Shown here: piece by piece, positions 20,150-30,365 of the stretch
How positions within the stretch are numbered: the stretch's first letter is position 1
Layout of the letters: every line of letters begins with the position of its first letter
Source: Conchocele bisecta
Lineage: Eukaryota > Mollusca > Bivalvia > Lucinida > Thyasiridae
Length of the DNA stretch: 64,000 nucleotides
Direction: 5' to 3'
Assembly (NCBI GenBank): GCA_029237695.1
Contig: CM055275.1
Coordinates: 12,474,899-12,538,898 of the forward strand
Position numbers and translations under genes: made by a program
The notes under the pieces: model-generated
Told to the model about the DNA's origin: nothing
The model's database searches: none
The model's input: only the letters and a program-made list of their open reading frames with translations

Positions 20150-20335
20150 CAGACATTCAACGTATTGTGTTTTTTACAGTACATCACATTAACCCCACGT
20201 AACGTCACGCGATGCTTTTGATTTGTTAAAGTTTGTTTAATGTCATTAAAATACATGATGTTCATCGTCGTTGTCAATAACGTCTCGCTATTGACCATAG
20301 AACAACTGATCTGATAGTATGTTGATCATTGTATT
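20150..20335. repeat. Family K copy
   Basis: ATTAACCCCACGTAACGTCACGCG...TAAAGTTTGTTTAATGTCATTAAAATACATGATG...CAATAACGTCTCGCTATTGACC. Copies at 20690, 43260 and 43779. The minus frame repeats 'NSETLLTTTMNIMYFND', but it is shared by all copies and shows no domain. Confidence 0.6.
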
Positions 20336-20342
20336 AATATAC

Positions 20343-20680
20343 TTTATCCCGTCAACACAGAGCGTATGTGCCGTAAAACACGGCGCCGTGAAACATTTTT
20401 GATATCCTGTCAATACGACCTAATCACTGTGTATGAATATGTGCGGTTGTCATAGTCGATTCTCCGATTTTGAGGATGCGGATAGGGTTATTTATTTTGC
20501 ATTGTAAAGCTGTTTGTAGTGTTAACGGGATAAATGGAATAGTAGGTTAGTGCCGTGAATGGGAAAAATATCTGGCGCGGCACGGAAACGGGATGTGCTC
20601 GGCAGAGCCTCGCCCATCCCGTTTCCTAAGCCTTGCCAGATATTGGTTCCCATTCACGGCACTAACCTACTATTATCTAT
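20343..20680. mobile_element. Family A composite element
   Basis: TTTATCCCGTCAACACAG to TAGTGTTAACGGGATAAAT, then palindrome 20538-20676. The unit-2 counterpart is 43464-43770, so it predates the duplication. Confidence 0.75.
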
Positions 20681-20689
20681 GCACTGTCC

Positions 20690-20945
20690 TTAACCCCACG
20701 TGATGTCGCGCGACGATGTTGATTCGTTAAAGTTTGTTTGACGTCATTAAAATACATGATGTTCATCGTCGTTGTCAATAACGTCTCGCTATTGACCGGC
20801 AACGTCGCTGTTCTATGCATTGCGACGAAATGACGTAAGCCAATAAGATTCTTACTTTCTTTATATTTTGGACATAAGTTTACATTTTTGAAACTTTCAG
20901 AACATGCAATGTAAATAATAGAACCACGGACCCCACGCACGTTCA
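20690..20945. repeat. Family K copy, longer form
   Basis: Extends the 20150 copy rightwards through CGGCAACGTCGCTGTTCTATG, GCGACGAAATGACGTAAGCC and TTTCAGAACATGCAATGTAAATA. Counterpart 43779-44045. Confidence 0.6.
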
Positions 20946-21780
20946 ACAGACTAAATATATGTCATACTACAGTAAGCGCAACAGCCGGACACCTTGCAAA
21001 CGTTAAACAGACCAAATGTTTTCATACTAAAGTAAACACAACAGCCGGACTCCTCGAAAACCTTAAACAGACCAATAGTAATGCTGTTCATACTACACTA
21101 TGTTCAACAATTCTGCAAAATCCAGGAACCCACTTTTCCGACGTTTCCGCACAAGGACTTTATCAAGGAATTAGTTTCTACGGAACGCTAAGTGGCATCC
21201 ATTTTATATTTCACAATGTTTTTGAAATAACATTGTGAAATCTAAAATGGAAAAGTGGTTTCCTGGTCTTTGCAGAATTGTTGAACATATTAATTGTATT
21301 ATTGCCGAAGTATTACATACTAAAGTAAGCACAACAGCCGGACACATCGCAAACATTAAACATACCAATGTTAATGTTGTTCATACTAAAGTAAACACAA
21401 CAGATTGACTCCTTGCAAACATTAACCAGATCACATTTTTGTCGTACTACAGTAACACAACAGCCGGATTCCTCGCACACTTTCAACAGATCAATATTAA
21501 TGTTTTTCATACTAAAGTAAACACAACAGATGGACTTCTCGCAAACTTGAAACATATCAAATGTTTGACATACTACAGTGTACACAACAGCCGGACTCCT
21601 CGCAAACGTTAAACATACCAAACATGTTTCATACTACAGTAAGCGCAACAGCCGGACACCTTGCAAACGTAAAACAGACCAAATGTTTTCATACTACAGT
21701 AAACACAACAGCCGGACTCCTTGCAAACGTTAAACAGACCAAATGTTTTCATACTACAATAAACACAACAGCCCCTGGTT
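20946..21780. repeat. Family D tandem array (60-66 bp units)
   Basis: About ten units carrying ACTACAGTAAACACAACAGCC and GGACTCCTTGCAAACGTTAAACAGACC. Spacing of the CAG(C/A) marker: 21335, 21401, 21461, 21527, 21588, 21649, 21709, 21769, so unit length switches between 66 and 60-61. Interrupted by a foldback at 21098-21295. Only about two units remain in the paralogous array at 47625-47763. In-frame 20-residue peptide repeats here follow from the 60-bp period. Confidence 0.8.
21098..21295. mobile_element. Foldback inserted in the D array
   Basis: Ends TATGTTCAACAATTCTGCAAA and TTTGCAGAATTGTTGAACATA are exact inverse complements. Next inside come AACCCACTTTTCC / GAAAAGTGGTTTCC, and a second inner hairpin at TTTCACAATGTT/AACATTGTGAAAT. 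Absent from the unit-2 array. Confidence 0.7.
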
Positions 21781-21879
21781 GTATCATTTAAATGTATCGG
21801 TGAGAAAGTTAGATACTGCACTATAATAGAATGAAACATTCTATAGAGTATATCTACACACATTGAAATTGTGTATTTG

Positions 21880-22025
21880 GAGAAATGGGACTTATGGGTT
21901 TTGAGCTCACTGTAACAGCATAATGAACAGCATAATGAACAGTACAGATCCTGATCAGACTGTACGAATGTACAGGCTGATATGGATCTACACTGACCGC
22001 AAAACCCATAAGCCCAATTTCTTCC
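21880..22025. repeat. Family E palindromic repeat
   Basis: AGATCCTGATCAGACTGTACG / TGTACAGGCTGATATGGATC hairpin between TTATGGGTTTTG and its complement CAAAACCCATAAG. Counterpart at 47880-48060. Confidence 0.6.
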
Positions 22026-22109
22026 ATCAGTTCTTAATATTGTATGTTATTGTATAACATGGGTTTTCACAGTTGAAGAACACAGAGTAATACAACTCAT
22101 AATATACTA

Positions 22110-22407
22110 CTTTCTGTTCCACGTTTTGCTGCCGACGAACTTTTGGCTATTAAACACATTAAATCTAAAACATATTTAAAAGTAAGTACTTTTTCATCAA
22201 TCACAAAAAAGTCACCCTCCCGAAAAAAATTTTTTTGTTTGTTTGTTCGCAATAAAATCAATATTTGATGGAATTTCATGAAACAAAAAAAATAGGGGAG
22301 GGTGACATTTTTGTTATTGATGAAAAACTACTTATTTTTAAATATTTTTTAGATTTAATGTGTTTAATAGCCAAAAGTTCGTCGGCAGCAAAACGTGGAA
22401 CAGACAG
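22110..22407. mobile_element. Family W MITE, 298 bp, TA target
   Basis: Ends CTTTCTGTTCCACGTTTTGC and GCAAAACGTGGAACAGACAG, flanked by TA (22108-22109, 22408-22409). The arms continue inwards (GACGAACTTTTGGCTATTAAA), so it is largely one long palindrome. The paralogous site at 48140-48141 is empty with a single TA. Termini and TA target suggest Tc1/mariner. Confidence 0.8.
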
Positions 22408-22505
22408 TAATGTAATAAATATGCAAATGAGCCCGCCACGGAAAACGGCTTCAATTAAATGCTGCTGAGCTTATGCAATATCTAAAATCTAACAAATGTG
22501 TTGAT

Positions 22506-22610
22506 TTAATATAGTATGTATTAAACTCGTTGACTGATTTCAGAAGAAACGAGGCATAGCCTCGTTTCTTATGAAATCAGTAAACTTGTTTGATAAATAT
22601 CATATTAAAT
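22506..22610. repeat. Family G palindrome
   Basis: TAAACTCGTTGACTGATTTCA...GAAACGAGGCATAGCCTCGTTTC...TGAAATCAGTAAACTTGTTT. Counterpart 48228-48345; related copies at 26100-26207 and 50075-50172. Confidence 0.65.
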
Positions 22611-23121
22611 CATCACTCATGTAAGATCCTCTATTGATTACACTGAGCTGTTGACTACTACTCCAAGAAACTTAGCAAAAACTCGTTTTTTATAGACTCA
22701 GTCAACTCATTAAATACATATTACATTACGTAGCACTACACCAGTAGTAATTTATGTAATATCTTCAATGTAATAAATTGTGTGCGAGATTGTTGATTTC
22801 ATGAGTAACTCGACACAGTCTCACTTCTTATAAAATCAGTACTAACGTTTAATAAATATCATATTAACTAGCAAACATGTCAGATCTGTCAATATCAAAC
22901 TAGTTGACTGAGCCCATGGGAAACTCTGCGTAGTATTGTTTCGTGCACAGAAAACTCGGTTAATAACCACAATATTGAATCATCACTCCTGGAAGATCTT
23001 CTATTTATCACATGAAAACATTGTTATTACATGCTTTAACCCATTTCATAAATGTGATATGACACACGTGTAATAACACATGGAGCGCATTTTACCCATG
23101 TAAGATCATCACTGTACTGAC
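22611..23121. other. Duplicated anonymous sequence
   Basis: Closely matched by 48346-48846. Short phrases such as AACTCGTTGACTGA / AAACTCG repeat at loose intervals, probably decayed family G-like units. No exon recognised. Confidence 0.45.
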
Positions 23122-23180
23122 CTGCCGTATGTGCTGCATTGTCAGTGTCTTCTATTGAATTGCCATCGGACTTATTGAAC
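23122..23180 (-). CDS. Doubtful small exon (phase 1 to 1)
   Basis: Minus-strand acceptor TTGTATGATTTCAG and donor GTCAGTAC frame 59 bases; the only stop-free reading gives FNKSDGNSIEDTDNAAHTA. The unit-2 copy (48847-48912) keeps both splice sites but has 7 extra bases at its 5' end. It differs by two amino-acid-changing and one silent substitution, so selection is not evident. Its phase does not join 19696-19791 directly. Confidence 0.3.
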
Positions 23181-23348
23181 CTGAAATCATACAAAAAATA
23201 TAACGTGTCTGAAGATAATGGTCTCTACATATGTCTAAATATCAAGCAGTCTGGCCTGACTGTGGTATGAATAGGTGCATTATTTTGCGATTTAGATGCG
23301 TGTAATCTAACCCTGGTATTATGTACCGAAACCGGCGTTCGAACCACT

Positions 23349-23690
23349 GGGGGCTGTTTCACTAAACTTCGTACGAATGAAATGTTCGTAAGTGCAAGAA
23401 TTTTTTCTTGTAAACCAGTTTTGGATTTACATTTATTGAGCATAGGCTGCATATGCAGCCTATGTTCAATAAATGTAAATCCATCAATTTAAATTTCCAG
23501 ACGATCCTAATTTTGCACTTGCGAACATTTTAGTTGCACGAAGTATAGTGACATATGCAGCCTATGCTCAATAAATGTATATTCAATAATTGTTTACAAG
23601 GAAACATTGTTAATGTGAAATTTACAGACTATCATAATTTTGCACTTACGAACATTTTAGTCGTACGAAGTTTAGTGAAAAAGCCCCCAG
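23349..23690. mobile_element. Family F element with internal duplication
   Basis: Ends GGGGGCTGTTTCACTAAAC and the complement ...TTTAGTGAAAAAGCCCCC. Palindromic core GGATTTACATTTATTGAGC/...AAATGTAAATCC with centre CTGCATATGCAG. A second partial core (23555-23600) makes it longer than the copies at 29362 and 32837. Confidence 0.75.
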
Positions 23691-23934
23691 GTCAGTTGAC
23701 GTACTAATCTACTTCACATGCATGTTAATGTATAATTTACATCAGTTTGAAGCATATTGTTGGTGATTATTCTGCAAGTCGGAACAATGTTTGTCATGCG
23801 AAGCGGTTTCACTTTCCAAACGCTGGCATTTTTCGCCACCACCGGTTTTGTCACATGATATTGAATTTATCTTTCTTCACAAAAATTAAACTTTATTATA
23901 TATGCGGTGTTTATATATTATACATTGTATACCG

Positions 23935-24055
23935 TTTATTTAACAATGTGAGCTGATTATCGTGAAATAATGCACGAGTGATTGGGTCCTTACGCTCAAC
24001 AAACGAGCAAGCGTAGTTTGTTATTTCAACATAATTAGCTCACCTGGTTAAATAA
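23935..24055. repeat. Foldback
   Basis: TTTATTTAACAATGTGAGCTGATTA pairs with TAATTAGCTCACCTGGTTAAATAAA; inside, CGTGAAATAAT.../...GTTATTTCAAC arms flank the loop. Not seen in unit 2. Confidence 0.6.
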
Positions 24056-24421
24056 ACATTTTCTTACATTTAACACATGATTCTTCATAACAGAAAAAAT
24101 ATATGGCCGAGAGATATGCAAATTAATTTCTGGAGGCGGGCCGGGGCGTGACTGTCTCGCGATTCAAAGGGCGTGTCCGAGAATATGATTTGTTTCGTTG
24201 AATGAAACACGTCATTGCGACGTTACTGACATCATTTCTCCATATATGGTAAGCACGAGAGTGGTGTAAACTACGGCTGCCGAGTGGAGTAATTCACCGT
24301 TAGATTTCTGTAAACTACTGGCTGAAATGTAAGAAATAAATAAATTCTGACAGGGTATATCAATTAGTTCATATTCAACCCAGAATATGACTATGTTCTC
24401 TGTAATGCGCACTCGAAATCC

Positions 24422-24796
24422 CAGGCCCGTACGCAGGAATAAATTTAGGGGTTGCGTTATCGACGGCGCGAAGGGCTAAACATTGTTATTTTGCACACGG
24501 ACAGACCTCGGCAGATTAACCATTTCACCACTAAATAACTTGAATTGATTTTAATATGTTAATTTTGCAACCCATTCCAATCATCACAAAATGATTTTCA
24601 GACCAGTCCATTTATGAACATGAGGTGTTTTTGTTCTCAAAATTATGAAAATTACTTGCAAAAAGTGCAGATCCTGATGAGACGGCTCGTCACGAGCCGG
24701 CTCATCTGGATCTACACTTTTTGCCAATACCACTATACAGGCCTGTGGTGTTGAACGGGTTAAGGAGCCCGTCGCACCCCCTCTGCGTACGGGCCT
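24422..24796. mobile_element. Family Z element
   Basis: Outer inverted ends CAGGCCCGTACGCAGGA and CTGCGTACGGGCCTG. Inside are GGCGCGAAGGGCTAAACATTG, ACAGACCTCGGCAGATTAACC and a family E-like hairpin AGATCCTGATGAGACGGC. Second copy 40731-41135; end fragment at 39068. The CCCGTACGCAGGA end is one I associate with bivalve repeats, unverified. Confidence 0.7.
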
Positions 24797-24989
24797 GAAT
24801 CCGGCAGGTTGATTGGCCGACACTGATCTCAAACTAATGCAAATTCATACATTAAAATACACACGTATTCTACTTACACAATGGATACTAATGTATCGTC
24901 TATATCAGCACAATGGGCGATACATCTTTGATCAATGTACTTCACTGTAATCCTATATCCACTTACGTCACCAGTCCCAAGTAAATTAC

Positions 24990-25420
24990 CCGCTCTACAG
25001 AATGATATAATAATTTATAAATATTATTTTACTGATAGTGACACGCGATGGTATCAAGCTTTTTTCATATGCAAATGAGGCATGATATTGTTTTATGTAT
25101 TTATACTAATTAAATGCGTCTCCTGGAAAATAATATTTTAGACAGATTATAAAGTATGATCATTGCACATGGAAAAATAAATACGGAGAATAACTAGTAA
25201 TGTCCGTTAACATCGTAAGGAAACACGGTTATCGGCTCTGCTAACAGTGTGGAAATTTTTAAGTCTTATATAAACTGTATAATAATGCAAATCAATACGG
25301 TAATTGTGAATGAATGTGTATCTTGCCAGCAAATGTCATATCTACAGAATATATAAAACTATCTGATTTAATTCCTATAAAGAACATTGTGTGCCTACTG
25401 CGTGGGCGTGTGCATTTAAG
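24990..25420. mobile_element. Family C element, left end missing
   Basis: Matches from CCCGCTCTACAGA to ...GTGCCTACTGCGTGGGCGTG. Contains CATATGCAAATGAGGCATG (octamer ATGCAAAT). Unit-2 counterpart 49207-49622 is truncated at the same place, so the truncation predates the duplication. Confidence 0.7.
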
Positions 25421-25449
25421 TACACAACCACATGGCGTGTCTCATATGT

Positions 25450-26070
25450 AAGGAGTATGATCACGTGGTACTAACAACAACAACAAGTACGTATCGTTGT
25501 ATAGTGTCCTTATTACGTAACGGATGTTGATGAAATATGGCGCATAAAACGCGTCTTGTTAAGCTGCATTTGGTGGTCTCTGTACGTTGGCCCAAACTTA
25601 ATATGTCGTTTTTGCGAAGAATCGATTTCCGTGTCTACCGACACGGAAATCGATTCTTCGCGTATACGACATACGTCATCAAAATCCGTGTACAAGTATG
25701 ATCACGAGGTACTAATAAACACAACACGTACATATTCAAAGTATGTATTCTTTTATAGTGTCCTTATTACTTAACGGATGTTTATGAAATATGGCGCATC
25801 AAACTGAAACGCATCTCTGTACGTTGGCCCAAACATATGTCGTTTTTGCGAAGAATCGATTTCCGTGTCGGTAGACACGGAAATCGATTCTTCGCAAAAA
25901 TGACACAAGTCTGTGCCGAACTCCCTGGACGACCAAATGCAGCTCGTGAAGATCCGTTTGCTGCGCCATATTTCATCAAAATCCGTTTCATATTAAGGAA
26001 AATATCAAATAATACTTACATTGGAGTGGGCGACATTGTTGTTGTTCTAACCACGTGCTCATGCAACTTG
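25450..26070. mobile_element. Family H element with internal tandem duplication
   Basis: Same insertion site as 49652-50036: both lie between TGTCTCATAT and ATATAGAGGATG. Here the sequence holds one left-and-centre part (25450-25683) followed by a fuller copy (25688-26070), each with the AATCGATTTCCGTGTC hairpin. So a family H insertion older than the segmental duplication has itself been partly duplicated in unit 1. Confidence 0.7.
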
Positions 26071-26099
26071 ATATAGAGGATGTTTCATGTACATGGGTG

Positions 26100-26207
26100 A
26101 TCATTTAATACGGTATTTATTGAACTCGTTGACTTATTTCACTGGAAACTAATATGATGTTTATTAAACGAGTTTCTTATGAAATAAGTCAACATAATCA
26201 TATTAAA
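26100..26207. repeat. Family G palindrome
   Basis: TGAACTCGTTGACTTATTTCA / TGAAATAAGTCAA arms around AATATGATGTTTATTAAACG. Counterpart 50075-50172. Confidence 0.6.
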
Positions 26208-26385
26208 CCTACACGCACGTTCGATTATAATATAGTATTGTAAAGCACAACATCATACATTGAAGCTCTATTGATCAACTAACATTCTTTATGCGGGTTC
26301 ATTTGCATATTTAGTACACTATTGTAGTATTATCACTCCAAACACTGGTGTACGGAGCCCCGCAGTGGACATGGATTTTATCTAT

Positions 26386-26586
26386 TAATTCGTTCCCAAG
26401 AAATAACAAATCGTTCCCTCAATTTAACAATTCGTTCCCTCGAATTAACAATTCGTTCCCACGATATAACAATTCGTTCCCTCAATTTAACAATTAGTTC
26501 CCTCGCAATAATAATTCGTTCCCACGATATAACAATTCGTTCCCACGAATTAACAAAGTATACTTTGCAATGTTGGTGAAATAGGC
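26386..26586. repeat. Family Y 21-bp minisatellite fused to a family B end
   Basis: About eight units of ATTCGTTCCCACGAATTAACA type; CGTTCCC recurs at 26391, 26412, 26433, 26454 and 26475. It runs straight into a family B terminus (AAAGTATACTTTGCAATGTTG...GGCTACA). Unit 2 has only three units (50958-51015). The minus frame gives a 7-residue WERIVNS-type repeat, a by-product of the 21-bp period. Confidence 0.75.
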
Positions 26587-26656
26587 TACAGATAAGCCTA
26601 CATGCATCCACGAAGTCTGGTCAGGAATCACATTGACCTTTATATCCGTCAGTTTG

Positions 26657-27265
26657 CTATGGAAGCGTCCAGTAGCCTATTTCACCAACATTGCAAAGTA
26701 TTCTTTTCTAGCAAAGTATACTTTGAGGGAGAAATTTTCAATTTTAGGATAAATTTATGAATTTTTTTTATACTGAATTTATTACATTATCACAGCCAAT
26801 TTGGCTGTGATAATGTAATAAATTCAGTATAATAATTCTGCATACTTTTAATCATCAAATATATACAGTCGTTAGTTCTATATGAAATAATGCTTTTCGG
26901 GCGGGAAAAATAAATGATTTCTCCCTCAAAGTATGCTAGAAAAGTATACTTTGCAATTTTGATGAAATCGGCTACTGGTGCCAATGCTAAAATACTGTGC
27001 ATCTCCTAATTAGGAGATAGTACCTCCTACTTAGAAGGTAGTGACTCCTATTTAGGAGATACATATCCTAATTAGGACTTATTGTATCCTAATTAGGAGT
27101 TATTATCTCCTAATTGGGACTTATTATCTCCTAATTAGGACTTACTATATGTGGTGATGCTAAAACAAGAATTTATCTCCTAGGAGATATTAATTCCTAA
27201 TTAGGAAATACTAACTAATTAGGAGATACATATATTTTAGCATTGGCACTAGGACGCTTCCATAG
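26657..27265. mobile_element. Family T element with nested family B insertion
   Basis: Inverted ends CTATGGAAGCGTCC and GGACGCTTCCATAG; next inside, GTGCCAATGCTAAAATA and its complement. The centre (27000-27235) is a string of TCCTAATTAGGAG palindromes. The left terminus is split after GCGTCC by the family B element at 26671-26976. No clear target duplication. Confidence 0.75.
26671..26976. mobile_element. Family B MITE nested in family T
   Basis: Full-length with AGTAGCCTATTTCACC and GGCTACT ends; central hairpin CACAGCCAATTTGGCTGTG. It interrupts GCGTCC...TGGTGCCAATGC, which is continuous at 2640-2660. Confidence 0.8.
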
Positions 27266-27287
27266 TTTACAGATCAAAACGACGATC

Positions 27288-27402
27288 ATTAAAGGTACTT
27301 GCCCACTCAGTAGGCACAAAGAATTATTTATAGGAATTAAATAAGTGTATAATTGTGTCACTATTCCACCAGTTCTAAAAATTATGAGTGTCCACTTTAC
27401 AG
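27288..27402. mobile_element. Family C terminal fragment
   Basis: TTAAAGGTACTTGCCCACTC to GTGTCACTATTCCACCAG, then lost. Only one terminus present. Confidence 0.65.
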
Positions 27403-27464
27403 ATTTCTAATGCACCGAAAATAGAAAGCACACATCTGATTGTAATTACAGCCTAATAATTCCA

Positions 27465-27792
27465 GCACAAAAATATTTACACAATTCCCTAACATTTGAT
27501 TGGCCCGTAGCAAGTCTCTGTCCAAAATTTATATCCCAGTAAACTCCCACGACGAACAACTTTCTACAGGTGTGCTGTCAGTGCTGTCAATGTAAACAAA
27601 TGGCTTCCGTCTGTCAAAATAAACACATTTTCTTGATGAATGTATTTCAAATGCTGGAATTATAAGGAATGAATGGCCTTTTTGTGGAATTTATCGGGGA
27701 TATAAACTTGGAAAAGTCGCGGTCCTGTATTCCCGCGACTTTTCCAAGTCTATACCCCGATAAATTCCACAAAAAGGCCATTCATTCCTATA
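27465..27792. mobile_element. Family I element with its companion arm
   Basis: Companion arm reversed at 27465-27560 (CCTAACATTTGATTGGCCC, TATATCCCAGTAAACTCCCAC), then the palindrome 27661-27792 with a very short loop (CGGTCCTGTATTCCCG). Together they show arm and palindrome are parts of one element. Confidence 0.7.
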
Positions 27793-28083
27793 TAAAATTT
27801 ACCAGTTTTACCAGTCTGTTTTACAAGTTGACATATGTATGTAACCCTACGCGCTTTTGTAAACAATGGGCAGCGGCGGGTAATCTAAATATTTCCCAAA
27901 TCATTTTCGGTACATGTTCGGTTAATCATTTTGTCATATTGACCTGTATTTTCGTAATAAAATCAATATTGGACCAAATTTCACGAAATAAAAAATAGGC
28001 TCATTCTTAGATTTTGCTATAATTTAATATTATTTATCGAAAACAATATAGTTTTTGCATTGTTTATATGGCCGTAAAATGTG

Positions 28084-28288
28084 TTCCCATTCACGGCACT
28101 AACCTACTATTCTCTATCTATTTTCCTTATTTCTGAACCAAAGTATATGTTGTGACCACTCATTTGAACCGTCTCGGCGAGACGGTTCAAATGGTGGTCA
28201 CTACATATATTTCTGATGAGAAATAAAGAAATTATTGAGCCTTGCCGGATATTTTTTCCCATTCACGGCATTAACCTACTATTCTCTA
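28084..28288. mobile_element. Family A composite, right half
   Basis: Right palindrome arm (TTCACGGCACTAACCTACT), the GACCACTCATTTGAACC hairpin, then a trailing arm ending TACTATTCTC. The counterpart in unit 2 (51829-52254) retains the full left half. Confidence 0.7.
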
Positions 28289-28299
28289 TATACTAAATG

Positions 28300-28380
28300 G
28301 TATGGATTGCCAACAGTGTAGCTCCAGATCAGCGAGCGCGTGTACGCAAACTGATCAGGGCCTACACTGCTATACATTAT
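28300..28380. repeat. Family E palindromic repeat
   Basis: GTAGCTCCAGATCAGCGAGCG / CGCAAACTGATCAGGGC. Deleted from the paralogous position in unit 2, where family A runs directly into family C at 52254. Confidence 0.55.
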
Positions 28381-28387
28381 TTTCCCA

Positions 28388-28871
28388 TTAAAGGTACATG
28401 CCCACTCAGTAAGCACAAACTGTTATTTATATCAGAGACATCATCTGACACATGTCAACATAAACATTCATTCACACAATTACCCCACGTATTTATTGGC
28501 ATCATTACACATTTTATTATTAAACATAAAATTTCCATTCTGATATCGGGCGATAACCGTGTTTTCGTAAACTGTTAACGGACATTGCTATTTAATATCT
28601 GTATTTATTTTTTGATGTGCAATGATCATACTGTATAATCTGTCGAAAATATTATGTTTTCATGTGACGCATTTAATTAGTATAAATAGTTAAATTTGCA
28701 TATGAAAATATTCTTATACCACCGCGCGTCACTACCAGTAAAACAAATATACTAAATGATTATATCTGTATAGCGGGCACTCGTAAGTTTTAGAACTCGT
28801 GGAATAGAGACACAATTATACACTTATCTAATTCCCATAAAGAATATTTTGAGCCTACTGAGTACCTTTAA
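28388..28871. mobile_element. Family C element
   Basis: TTAAAGGTACATGCCCACTC to ...GAGTACCTTTAA. Counterpart 52254-52686, which has lost its right end. Confidence 0.8.
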
Positions 28872-29202
28872 ATACATATTTGATAATACGACCAAGAACT
28901 GTGCTATAAACTATTTACATAATCCCATATAATTGTAATATGTATTAATTCGGGTACACACTCGAGAACTTTACAGAAATAAATTTACTTTTAGCTCAAT
29001 CGTTGAAGATATTTTAAGTACACATACGTTATATCCGATTCAATATCCAGACACCAATTGCGATCGATTCCAGTACATCGTGACCACGCGTTTATCTCAG
29101 CAATATATTAGCACTCGGTTTACTTAAAGATTTCTTAACGACTGTGTACCGCGGATAGGCACCTTAGATAACAAAACAACGCGAAAAGCTAGCTACCCAA
29201 TC

Positions 29203-29226
29203 ATGAGGACAGAGGACAACAGCAAG
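29203..29226 (+). CDS. Possible start-codon exon, plus strand, unit 1
   Basis: ATG then seven codons (MRTEDNSK) and a strong donor GTAAGATAA, phase 0. The unit-2 copy (52880-52903) preserves ATG, length and donor, with one replacement (T to I) and one silent change. The region from about 29010 to 29350 is one of the better-conserved non-repeat stretches between units. A CCAAT-like CCCAATC lies directly before the ATG. Downstream exons are not identified; a terminal exon candidate lies at 36625-36725 but needs a linking exon for phase. Confidence 0.35.
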
Positions 29227-29361
29227 GTAAGATAACATAATGCGAGTACACCAGTGTAGGACCAGCTTACAGCTCACATTTGATGATGGTGTACGTTTTA
29301 AACCGGCACCAGTTTGATCGCCAGCGGTATTTGTGATCTTGTGTGTGACCTAGTAGGGATC

Positions 29362-29604
29362 AGGGGGCAGTTTCACTAAACTTCTTACGACTAAAATGTT
29401 CGTAAGTGCAAACTTATGATAGTCTGTAAATTTCACATTAACAATGTTTTCTTGTAAACAATTATTGGATTTACATTTATTGAGCATAGGCTGCATATGC
29501 AGCCTATGCTCAATAAATGTAAATCCATAACTTGAAATTTACAGACGATCTTAAATTTAAACTTACGAACATTTTAGTCGTAAGAAGTTTAGTGAAACGG
29601 GCCC
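29362..29604. mobile_element. Family F element
   Basis: GGGGGCAGTTTCACTAAAC to TTTAGTGAAACGGGCCC with the GGATTTACATTTATTGAGC palindromic core. Unit 2 at 53035-53045 reads straight from GTAGGGATCA to GAGTAGCCCC, so this is a post-duplication insertion. Confidence 0.8.
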
Positions 29605-29661
29605 GTGAGTAGCCCCAGATCACGCCGCGCAGTCTGATTTTTGTGTTACGCTGGGCATACT

Positions 29662-29728
29662 GGTTTGTTAAACCAGTTCTGATGACGCTTTGCGCTTTGC
29701 GTCATCAGAACTGGTTTAACAAACTATT
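29662..29728. repeat. Inserted short hairpin
   Basis: TAAACCAGTTCTGATGACGC / GCGTCATCAGAACTGGTTTA around TTTGCGCTT. In unit 2 (about 53090) the sequence runs ATACTGGTTTAACAAAC without it. Confidence 0.65.
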
Positions 29729-29853
29729 TTACATACAAATAAAGTGTTCATGCCGTGCATGCATTACCGATCTAGTTTCAATTGTTACATACAGTAATTA
29801 TACTAACTAAACATCTTGACACGCAACGTATGAGAGGGGTGATCAATAAATTA

Positions 29854-30365
29854 CTGTCTGTTCCACGTTTTGCTGACGACGAACTTTTGGATATTAAACA
29901 CATTCAATCTAAACACTATTTAAAAGTAAGTCTGTACTTCTTCATCAATAACAAAATCTGTAACTCTCCCCAAATATTTTTATTTCATGAATTTTCATTA
30001 AATATTGATTTTATTGCGAAAAACGCTTTTACTATGGGAAGTTAAAATGGGGCAAAAGAAGCTGAAGCAGCAGCAGGAAGAGTTGAAAAATGAAAACATT
30101 TGTAAATTGGCTCCGAAACCTAGATAGATAGCTTGGAAATGATGTAACTAAGAAAACAAGTTAGCTTTTGAAAATCGGCACACAAATTATAAAAAAATAT
30201 TTAAAAAAAATATGTTTTTATCCCCATGTTAGATTCACATAGGAATTTTTTTTTTATCTATATTTGCTGGATTTCATCAAAATATTTTTTAGGGAAGGGT
30301 GACTTATTTGTTATTAATGAAAAAGTTCATACATTTAAATATTTTTGAGATTTTATGTGTTAAAG
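29854..30365. mobile_element. Family W element, right end decayed
   Basis: TA then CTGTCTGTTCCACGTTTTGC and GACGAACTTTTGGATATTAAAC. The right side still shows ...AGGGTGAC...ATTAATGAAAAAG, but the terminal CGTGGAACAGACAG is gone. Counterpart 53243-53765. Confidence 0.7.

Noticed and set aside
20083..20946. Related minus-strand frames (NSETLLTTTMNIMYFND) in family K copies
   Set aside because: Shared because the DNA is a repeat; frames end at different places in each copy, and no domain is visible.
21313..21863. Repetitive Cys-rich frame on the minus strand and Thr-rich frame on the plus strand
   Set aside because: They follow from the 60-bp period of the family D array; copy number is unstable between units.
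24212..24321. Minus-strand acceptor followed by a 36-codon frame to a stop
   Set aside because: The acceptor is good, but the translation has no recognisable character and there is no supporting neighbour exon.
25513..25991. Frames inside family H with an ESISVSTDTEIDSS pattern on both strands
   Set aside because: They are the hairpin read in two directions; the symmetry, not coding selection, explains the resemblance.
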